Assembly (NCBI GenBank): GCA_951394405.1
Contig: OX596334.1
Location: 2,418,001-2,482,000 of the forward strand
Reading direction: 5' to 3'
DNA: 64,000 nt
Origin: Coprinellus micaceus
Lineage: Eukaryota; Basidiomycota; Agaricomycetes; Agaricales; Psathyrellaceae
Shown here: positions 55,827 through 64,000 of the stretch, piece by piece
Layout: every line of letters begins with the position of its first letter
How positions within the stretch are numbered: the first letter of the stretch is position 1
Made by a program: the position numbers and the translations under genes
Notes under the pieces: generated by a model
Seen by the model: only the letters and a program-made list of their open reading frames with translations
Told to the model about the DNA's origin: nothing
Database searches by the model: none

Positions 55827-57050
55827 TCATTCTCTTTCTACTCGCTCCGTGACTGTTAAATTCTCCATCGTTGTCTGGATTGATATCGCGTCCTCCTTCC
55901 CCACCAGAAAATCGTTTGGTCCGGGCGGCGGCATTGACTCGAACTTGAAGCTTTTGGCTTCGATAGGTCCTACCCCCTCCCAGCAAGGAAGCACCTCATG
56001 TTTGGTGTTCTCTACCCTCAAGAAAAACTCGGGTTTGAGGTGTCCCGTATCATCGCCCTCGGTGAGGACGACGCCGTTGTCAGAGAGGAAAAACTGGAGC
56101 CCAGAAGATAGAGCCTTGGGGATGTCGATGTAGATGAGGATCTGTGCCGACTTTCTGAGACCTGCAACGATATGAGTCCCAAGTGGCAAGGCGAGAAGAA
56201 TGTGTATACCGCTGATGGCATCGGTGGTGGACGCTGCCTGAGCTAGGTGTATGTGGTTACGCTTCATCCTCGATAGGCCCTCTTTCTCTGCAGTGGTGGG
56301 CGTGTTGAGCAAACGTCTCCAAGTCATTACGGCAAAGCAGGACACACCTATCGTCTTCCAAGCCACTGCGGTCGTACCGTGCACGGCGACTCCTGTGGGG
56401 ATGTCTTCCAAAGATAAAATGGGCTTTAAATCCAGTTGCACTGTCTGCGGGGTCCAAAAGTGGGTCAACAAAAGTACAGACGCAGCCTCCAGCATGACTC
56501 ATCGCACCTTCATCGAATGACCTTGATTAGCCTTTATCCACCAGAGGCCGTCGAGGCAGGACTGCCCTTGAGCATTTGACTCAGACGAGCTTGAAGACTC
56601 CCCACCCAGTGTGTCTGGTTCGAACTTGAGGTCGTATCGTTTCTTCGCATCATCTGCGACTATCCGCCTCAGCCCGTCCAGGTCCAGGGAACATGTGCTC
56701 AACCGTGGGTGTCCAAGCTGTGATTCGAGGAGATGAAGGGGCCCGTCATCAGCGCTTCATGTTAAGCTTACGCTGAACGCGTAGAATATATAAAGGCGTA
56801 CTATTTCGTTGACTTGAACGTAACCATCTGCCCGAATCACCAGCCCTACGCTCGCAGCGCCGTGTCGCAAAAGCCACGACAGCGTTTTCGAAGTCCTGAC
56901 TTCGGGGGAATCCTTCTCTAGTCCACGGAGCTTCGTGCTTCCGGGCGGCAGTCCCTTGTTTCCATCCTTTCCTTTTCGATGCCCTTTCCCCTTGGAGGGC
57001 CCTCCCTGACGCTGAGCCATCTGAGGCTCAGGCAAGTCGGAATCTGCCAT
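55827..57050 (-). CDS. TPT1: tRNA 2'-phosphotransferase
   Basis: Tpt1 removes the 2'-phosphate left at the splice junction after fungal tRNA ligation, using NAD+ and releasing ADP-ribose 1'',2''-cyclic phosphate. After a G/K-rich start it reads 'SPEVRTSKTLSWLLRHGA', the conserved S-K-x-L-S-x-x-L-R-H helix. Later exons give W-W-I-K-A-N-Q-G-H-S-M-K, G-V-A-V-H-G-T-T, and A-W-K-T-I-E-K-E-G-L-S-R-M-K across a junction. They continue with R-N-H-I-H-L-A-Q, 'RKSAQILIYIDIPKAL', and F-F-L-S-D-N-G-V-V-L-T-E-G. These are all diagnostic of the KptA/Tpt1 family. Four or five introns are present. The C-terminal tail past W-E-G-V is not conserved. An in-frame ATG at 57206 would add a basic leader; I keep 57050 as the conserved start. 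Confidence 0.94.
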
Positions 57051-58521
57051 GGTTCCACAATGACGAATTTGTCGTTCGAACGAGCCTGCGGAGATCGATG
57101 AAACTGATCTGAATCCGATGCTGTGTGCCGCCGTTGAAACTACACCCCAGCGGGAAGGGAGACCCGAAGCTTGAGTCGAAAGGCGGGAGAAAGCATGCCA
57201 ATGCATGCAGTGAGCAAATTAGTCACGTTGCCTTGTCTGGCGATGATCCTGATGGCGGGGATCAAATTTAAGCGCTCGCTGGGACGCAATAGTATCCTCG
57301 GCACTGGGCACGCTGCTTCCCAGCGACAATTCCGCAAATGATTCTGACGTAGCTTGTATTTTTCAGCTTTAATTACAGCGTTTCAATCCACGGTCTATAT
57401 TGGCACTAATCTCGTAGGCCAAGGGGAATTCCGATGCACGTCCGGGTTCAAAGGCCAGGCTGAAGCTCGGCTGATACTCTTGGTAAAACGCCCTCGGTGT
57501 ATTTCCAGCAGTACGTGGGTGGTAAAGGGAGGGACCCAGCTCATGGGGGCACGCCAGAGCCCTCACAGCACCCTACGGCGCATCGTCTAGCCCGTTGTAT
57601 TATTGGGCTCGCCCCAGATTTTGGAGCTTTGATGTGGCAAACTGTGAGTGATAAGAGTTTCATCAAAGTACGACATTGTGTGCGTGTGAGCGTCCCGTCT
57701 CGGGATACGTGGAGCAATCGCGTCCAGGTTTTACATATTCCGATGTAGCGGAGAACGCCGCGAAACACTTCACAATTTGAAATTCACATCAGCAGCCTGG
57801 TCAACGCAGGTGTAGCAGAAAGGTCAGTTTGAATGCATGACCCTATGAGGATATGCTCCGTTGTTCTGCCGCGGTCGAGATGTCCCGGGGAACACAGCGC
57901 TCGTCCTTGTGCAGAGTCAACCTGACCGCTACTAGCCAACGAACGACCCGTGTATAACGTATGCAAGAAATAAATAAATCGCTACCCATCTCAGATCTAA
58001 GAAGTGGATTTGAACAAATAGAAGGCGGATCAAGACTGATGGTGTCAAGGAGGCCTATGTAGGATGGTTTATACGGTACAATTTCATCCATATGTTCGAG
58101 AGAAGGCAAGCCCCCTGAGTTTTCTCTGAACTGGTCTCACACAACCAGGCGATACAATTCATCTTCAGGAGGATCCGCGCCTGATTATGTCTTTTCAATG
58201 GGGTAGAGCCCCCACGGGGGCAAGTAGCGCCCCTCGGGGTGTCCGGTAAGCAGGGGATTTGCAAATGGATGTCCCGCACGATCAGGCGCCGGGGTTCATG
58301 GCATCATCCCACACGTTCGTCCTGCCACGGTCGAACCGGGGCCTGGGGGTATAAAGATGGTCTGAAAGCGACTGAGTAGAGCAGATCCGTCTCCTCGTTC
58401 AACATCAACTTCCGCTCCACCTCTCATAACAAACTCTTACCAGTGAGAGTTTTCCTATGCGTCGAATAAGCCAATTTTGCTGATTCGGCATTATCCTCCC
58501 AATTCGCAGGCACACCTCGAG
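57051..58521. other. Intergenic, 1.5 kb
   Basis: This lies between TPT1 and the secreted-protein gene, whose TATA-like box is at 58350. A C/G-rich imperfect palindrome is visible near 58209-58240 (CCCCACGGGGG and CGCCCCTCGGGG). No coding frame is supportable. Confidence 0.45.
58350..58356 (+). promoter_or_regulatory. Putative TATA box of the secreted-protein gene
   Basis: TATAAAG lies 172 bases before the start codon, with a C/T-rich leader following (58385-58450). This pattern fits a strongly and conditionally expressed gene. It is inference. Confidence 0.45.
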
Positions 58522-58950
58522 ATGAAGCTCTACTCGTTCGCTCTCATCATGCTTGGTGCCTCTGGCATCTCAGGCGTCTTGGGAGGTTTCCATGTCGGAC
58601 GAGTCACCAAACGGGTCGGTGGCGGATATCAGTACCACCGTGCTTGTCCCTCCCCCAAGTACGGCTGTGACTGCTTCAACGGCGCTGGTGATGGTGCAAG
58701 AGCATTCCTCCCCTCTGGAACGACACAACTTGGTAGCTATTTCCAAGCCCAAGGCGGGTGGTGCAAGGGCACATCGGGCATCCCCATGCCTGTCACCGAC
58801 TTTTACAAGAGGTCCGACGGACACTGGGATATGTACAAAAACAACGGAGATGGCACCGTCATCGGAACCTGCTACAGCAACAGTGACACACGGAGCTGTG
58901 TCTCTAATATCTATGAGGACAATTTGGTCTGCTATACCAACTGGTGCTGA
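58522..58950 (+). CDS. Small secreted cysteine-rich protein
   Basis: 142 residues, no intron. The start M-K-L-Y-S-F-A-L-I-M-L-G-A-S-G is a clean signal peptide, with cleavage likely around residues 18-21. A K-R pair at residues 30-31 could be a Kex2 processing site, so the mature form may begin V-G-G-G-Y-Q. Eight cysteines follow in the mature part: three close together (A-C-P-S-P-K-Y-G-C-D-C-F), one in G-W-C-K-G, then G-T-C-Y, R-S-C-V, V-C-Y and a C-terminal N-W-C. Eight cysteines could form four disulfides. I recognise no family. Such proteins in mushrooms include effectors, host or developmental factors and antimicrobial proteins; none can be favoured from sequence. It stands alone beside housekeeping genes. 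Confidence 0.8.
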   Translation: MKLYSFALIMLGASGISGVLGGFHVGRVTKRVGGGYQYHRACPSPKYGCDCFNGAGDGARAFLPSGTTQLGSYFQAQGGWCKGTSGIPMPVTDFYKRSDGHWDMYKNNGDGTVIGTCYSNSDTRSCVSNIYEDNLVCYTNWC

Positions 58951-59348
58951 ACACTTGCTCCCCGTCAACTCCCGTATCTGTATGTCCGCTGTTCGTGTAA
59001 AGCACCATCACTTTGTTCAAATCGTTGCTCCCCCGCGTTGTGTATCCGACTTGTGCTTGCTAATACGACCGAAACCGCATCCTGAGACTCAAAGAGTTCA
59101 CCGATAGGAGCCACAGTCCACGCTATGGCGGGCCTTTTGGGACATAAGTGGCAAGGGGCTTGGGGTTGGACATGGGCAAACGATGCAATGTGCCAGCCGA
59201 ATGGTGCCGACTTAGCGCACCCTCACGCATGGAGGGGACTAACCCTGCCAGTTCCTCAACTTTGACAGCGTCATCTGGGCCATTCGATATTTGGCATGTC
59301 TGAAGACTCCAAGGATCCGACGAGGTACTTTGACAAGCACTAGCTAAA
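58951..59348. other. Intergenic, convergent 3' ends
   Basis: A 398-base gap between the stop of the secreted-protein gene and the stop of POL1. I see nothing in it. Confidence 0.5.
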
Positions 59349-62300
59349 TTATGCGAGTTTGAGAACAGAGAAAATGGCAGGTAAATCTACCCATCTCCTT
59401 CCACAGCGTTCCAGGTGTTTTTCCACGCACTCGTTGAGGGTTTTCAAGTGATTTACGTGCTTGCCGACGAGCGCTGCAACTTCCTCTGTTGACTGGTGTC
59501 AATCTCAAGTGATAATAATGTGACGGTGGCACTCACCTTCCGCTGTTGACCCTTTGACCGCTTTCACGATTCGTTCGCCGTCGAAGAGATATCCGAAATA
59601 CCGGAGTTGGTTGTACAGTTGCGTGTCCGAATACTGCAGACCGTTGTCAGCAGCAGCTCACTCGGCTCGACATAGTGGCTAGTCAAATGGTACGAACCTC
59701 AAGCGTGACTTTACCCCTACACCCCAGTGTTGCTCTCAGGCATCGCTTGCCGTACACACCCATCTGCCTCGTCCGGTTGTTGCATGTGGGGTCATCGCAA
59801 ACCGTCCACCCTTCGTAGTACTTGGCGATGTACTCCCGGATTTGGTTTTCCACCTGGAGCTGGATGCTAACCCAAGAAATGGCCTTTTCGCAGGAGAGGC
59901 AGGCGAATCCCTGACCCTTGAGGAAAGGTTTCTGGAAGTCCGTCTTTCAGCACTTATAAAAGGGGGGTAACTGAGAGGGGTCATACCGTCCGGTCATGGA
60001 CGAGGGGGAAGTCGATTGTTTCTTGGCATGACTTGCACCGCACACGGAGTGGTGAGCTATCCTTGTACCTCATCGCATCTGACATTTGCGAGTCAAGGGC
60101 GAAGAACTGCTTCTCGTCTGACGAGATAACGCTGCGGTATCGATTAGGGTCAAGGCCTGTACACGAACAGCTCAGCTCAGTCCAAAGGGGCCAAGAGGGG
60201 AAATGGTGAAACCCACCAAGGCATTCGGCCAGCCTTGACCTGTCTGTGCCCTCGATCGGATCGCATAAACGTTCAATCGGAGGCAGGATCTGGTGAGCAA
60301 GATAATACTCATAGTCTACGGATAGCAAGTCAGTCGACGGCTTAGAATCTGTATCCTATGGGTGGGACCCACCAATCTTGAGTTGCCCTTCCGACCTCCT
60401 GATCTCATCGGGATGTTTCGCACGATCCGCCTGGGCGCTCTTCGCACTCTCTTCGCCCTCACCGATGCAGAATATGTATGGAATGACGGATCCGATGCGA
60501 GCAGAGGTTCCCTTAGCCTTCAGGCGGAGAGCTACCTGGACGTGCGGTTGTGACTTGGCGTCAGGGTAGTCTTCGGGATTCTTGCCCAGTCGCTGGAAAG
60601 ACGCGGATGAGACGAGTGCATAATCTAATGGCAACGGCAAGCGTACCTTGTTAATGATGAAGTCGTCAATCTTGATCTGCCCAGCACGGATATTTTGAGA
60701 GATGGTGGTGAGGTACTCATGTATACTCTCAACCACATCTTCGGTACTCTCTCCAGAAAGCACACGTTCAAGGACATATCTGCAGGAGAGTCAGATTCCC
60801 CCAGAAGGCATAGAAGGCATATGTCCTTACTGAGAGACATTCTTCGACAATGCGCAGTACTCTCGTCGCTTCATGTCCAAACCTTTGATCTCCGTACTCG
60901 TCCGAGTTCCGTCTTCGACCTTAATGGCAGCGTACTTCTTCTTCTGCAAGAGAAGAAGACGCTGAAACACACCATCGAGGTCGATCTCTAGCAGCCGATA
61001 GCGATCGTTAACAGCTTTCTTAAACATTGCGGAGATCTTCAACGCCTCTGCGAGGTCCGTCACGCCGGAATTGACAAAGACCGAGTCTGTATCACCGTAC
61101 ACGACCTAAAGGAGGGGAGTATTAGACCAGAGACACGAACGGACAGTGGAAAACACACGTACGTCAAGGTTTAGACTCTCTGCGAGTTCTCGTGTGTGGG
61201 TGAGGATCTCTCGACCCTTGAATGTCGTGAGTGCAGCGAGCGGCCGAGCATAGAACCGAGAATATTCGAAACCCAGACATCCGTACATGGAGTTGGCCGT
61301 CAGCTTCAGCGCTTGCTGCTTGATATCGTACTAGAACGTATGGAACGTTCTCAGTCGTCTTTGTACAAAGTCGGCACTACGGAGAGCTCACCTGCTTCAA
61401 CTTGGCCGGTGTGACATCTTTATCCTTCATCAAGGACTTGACTTGCCGACGACGGCTGACAAGGGTGGCGATGAGCCGAGGAAGGACACCTTGTTTCTCC
61501 CCAGAGCTGGGCGGTTCGGGGATCTTTTCTTCCCCGGCCTACAAGCCACGGTCAGCGGCGACAATAATGCCGGGATGGTGTTCGCACTCACTTCCTCGTC
61601 ATCTATGGGGCTAACGGTGGTGAAGTCGATGTTGTACTCTTGGATGATAGACGGATACAGGGAGTTGAAGTCCATGACCAAGATGTACTTGTCCCATAGC
61701 CCCCTCTTGGGCTCAAAGACCAAGCCACCCTTGTATTTATCTCGCTTCGCTTTGGTGGGTTTCTTCGATCCATCGCCGCCTTCCTCGTCCTCCACAACTT
61801 TGGGTGCGGCCGTCTTCTTGCCAAAGGTCTTGTCCGGAGGTATGTACTTGAGACGGTGGAACTCGTGCAGGAGAATGTACTCATTCCGCTCAGCTCGGCC
61901 TCCATTGAGCGTCTTATTCCTGGGTGACAGGGTGGGCGGGTGAGTATAATAGAGCAATTGAAGATGTTCGGGACCGTACCAAGAATTGCCGGCGAGGTTG
62001 GTTAACTGTTTGGTCAGAGGTAAGATCTGCACTTTCGATGCGATTGCCATTTGTGAATGCGCGTCTAGTTCGCAATGATGAACGAACTTGAGCATCTTCT
62101 CCGGGCCGGACAAACTGCCGTCGAGGTAGTTGGCGGTGTCGTCAGGGTCGATGTCCTCCCTATCAAGGCCAAGGTGCGTCCCACACATCTCTGTCAGGGA
62201 CCAGGTCGTCGACGAGATCATGCTCTAAAGGAATTCCATTAGTGGGACAATTATCACAATTAGAAGGATCAGGCGAACCTTAGCCCCATCTGATGCTAAA

Positions 62301-63981
62301 TCGCAGAGCATTCTGCCATTCAGGAACTTGAGATTTGACCCTTGCTTCCCAATGTTGGGCCACTTCGATCTTCGGAATCGACTGAGGCGGGACCAGTGGT
62401 CGACTTTCAGATCCCTCATGCGATGAAGTAGGACGTCGAGAGAGGCGCCAGAGAAGTCGTGGCCAATAATGATATCAGGGTCGGCTTTGTTGATGGCACC
62501 CAGTAGCAAACTGAGGAGCATGCGTTCGTTAGCCATGGGCGATATCGTCCCGCGCATGTTGGCCCGCGCTTCCGTTTCGAACCCGGGAGGGAACTTGTCC
62601 AGTGGTCGAATGAGTGTCTGGGCTATGCAAGGGAGTTTCTCCGGAGGGGTCGGGTCTTCCAGCTGCACTGGAGAATCACACGTCAGTACTCCGTATGTAC
62701 TCCCCGGAAAGGATGAACACACGGTTGTGCCACGTCCGAGTGGAGGCACATACGACTTCGCGTTTATTCTCAAGGTGGTTAATAATTGTCCGGAGACTGA
62801 GGCTCATCACAGTGAGGGGTGGAACCTCTCGAGATAGATCTTCGAGCTCAGAAACGGGGTTGATGTCTTTAGGATTGGAGACGGTCGCTTCGAAACGGCA
62901 CCACGACACCTAAAATGGCGTGAGCTGGGGCCTTACACTCGTAGCGATGAACAGCGCACCCCTTTGAACTCTACTTGGGGGTGCTTTATTTCCAACCAGC
63001 AGGGACCCATGATCTTCCGCTTCAGAACGAAGAGCTCGAAAGCATTCGTGTTGGTGCCAAAGACTTTGGCGATGTTTGGGCTGCAAGCGCCCATCGGTAC
63101 CAAAGGTTCTGTCATCAGGTGAGTAACGATGGAAGCGACAGAAAGCGCGCCTCCCTACCAGTGAAAGGATACACAATCTTCAACCACTTGGCCGATCCTC
63201 GAGGTATATCCTTGTCACCAAACGCATAACTCCTCTCGACAAATTTCCCTTTGAAGGTCTTGACCTTCATCTCTTGTCGGATAAGGTCGAAGTCGTTGTA
63301 GACATCCTCTTCGTCAGGGATTATGTCGGTCTCCACTTCCTCGCCGTCCTCGTCCATCTCGACACGGCGCTCTCGTGGTAGCGCGTACAGGTTGCGCTGC
63401 AGGTTCTCAATGGTGACGCAGCAGGATATCCAGAGGTTCGTCTTCTTGTCCTTGAGCTTGCCGATGAGGTACAAACGCCCATTGTGTTCGAGGTAGTCCA
63501 GCCAGAAGAAACGCAGAGTGCCGTCCGATTGCAGGGCGTCGATATTGACGCTCTTCGATGCGGAGCTGGAAGGGAGTGTCCCGATAGTCTCATCCTCTTT
63601 GGCGACGTTGAGGGCTTCGTGGACGGAGAGCCAGCGAGGCTTGATATCCTCTTCCTTCTCCTTCTTCGGTGCTGGAGCGGGCGCAGGCCGGGCTTTCTGC
63701 TTGGGTAGGATAACTTCTTCAGGTTCAGGCTTGACCTTGAAGTCTCCATTCTCGTCCACATCCATGTCGATATCGTCTTCGAAAAAGCTGTCATAGTCGA
63801 TGTCGGCGCCATCAGAGTCGGTGTTGAATGCCATGTCCGCCATTCGGTCGATAGTGGGTGTCATCCCAGAAGAGCTGCTGCCGTTGGTTCTCGGGCGTTT
63901 CTTGGGGCTTGTAAAGTAGTCTTCCTCGAGGTGAAGATTTGAGTACGCCCTATCTGGTGACGACCCGAGGTCGGACGCCAT
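59349..63981 (-). CDS. POL1: DNA polymerase alpha catalytic subunit
   Basis: The B-family polymerase that extends RNA primers to start both leading and lagging strands, working with primase in the nucleus. ATG at 63981, stop at 59349-59351, many short introns, about 1,300 residues estimated. The N-terminus is acidic and K/P-rich. A Pol-alpha-type block reads '[20 protein letters not shown]'. The exonuclease-like fold shows '[20 protein letters not shown]'; Pol alpha normally lacks proofreading. Catalytic motif A is [12 protein letters not shown], motif B is N-S-M-Y-G-C-L-G-F, and motif C is Y-G-D-T-D-S-V. The C-terminal cysteine modules are C-K-S-C...C-L-S-C and C-D-D-P-T-C...C-L-R-A-T-L-G-C. 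The end [16 protein letters not shown] comes from splicing. Confidence 0.95.
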
Positions 63982-64000
63982 GGGAGGTGAGGGCTTGCGC

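Noticed and set aside
58209..58240. C/G-rich palindrome as a terminator or regulatory RNA
   Set aside because: Imperfect and short; rho-independent terminators do not apply to a nuclear fungal gene.

Overview
The window looks like ordinary nuclear DNA from a basidiomycete fungus, most likely an Agaricomycete (mushroom-forming class). The genes are dense and lie on both strands. They are split by many GT-AG introns of about 50-70 bases, intergenic gaps are mostly 0.2-1.6 kb, and I saw no operons, ribosome-binding sites or CRISPR arrays. A decayed TPR relic of the kind found in mushroom TPR/CHAT families and low-complexity Q/P/S-rich regulators agree with this. I did not identify the species.

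Layout. 1-14 kb: 5'-truncated DUF2408 protein (+), CLC chloride channel/transporter (-), Mediator subunit Med4 (+), dual-specificity phosphatase (-), R3H-SUZ RNA-binding protein (-), AVT5/6-like amino-acid transporter (-). 14-17.5 kb: gene-poor stretch with a Cys/His-rich relic, a repeated TTAATATTGGCGCT word, a cluster of CCTTATCGG words and a dead TPR fragment. 17.5-22.1 kb: DUF4743-Nudix hydrolase (-) and DNA polymerase delta third subunit (-). 23.3-27.6 kb: two DUF202 membrane-protein paralogues pointing outward from a disordered 788-residue protein. 28-36.5 kb: MFS transporter (-), F-box protein (+), medium-chain reductase (+), secreted M28 aminopeptidase (+). 36.7-37.2 kb: broken GPR1/FUN34/YaaH acetate-transporter-like gene (-).

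38.6-51.5 kb: GATA zinc-finger factor (-), HGH1 (-) divergent from SPT20 (+), and a 933-residue fungal protein of unknown role (+). 52-59 kb: two uncharacterised genes (-), tRNA 2'-phosphotransferase TPT1 (-), and a small cysteine-rich secreted protein (+). 59.3-64 kb: DNA polymerase alpha catalytic subunit (-), with its start codon 19 bases from the window edge.

Most genes are conserved housekeeping functions: transcription coactivators (Med4, Spt20), replication polymerases (Pol alpha, Pol delta subunit), tRNA splicing (Tpt1), EF2 folding (Hgh1) and transport. They do not form an evident pathway cluster. I found no convincing new defence, metabolic or mobile system. The less ordinary features are the inverted DUF202 pair with a shared intron, the CCTTATCGG/GATA-type repeat cluster beside a TPR relic, two unrecognised conserved-looking genes, a cysteine-rich secreted protein, and an Spt20 glutamine tract with a tandem LRTPQMQ repeat. 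I set exon boundaries by reading splice signals and frame by eye. Where exon lengths are stated to sum to a whole number of codons, that was checked by hand.
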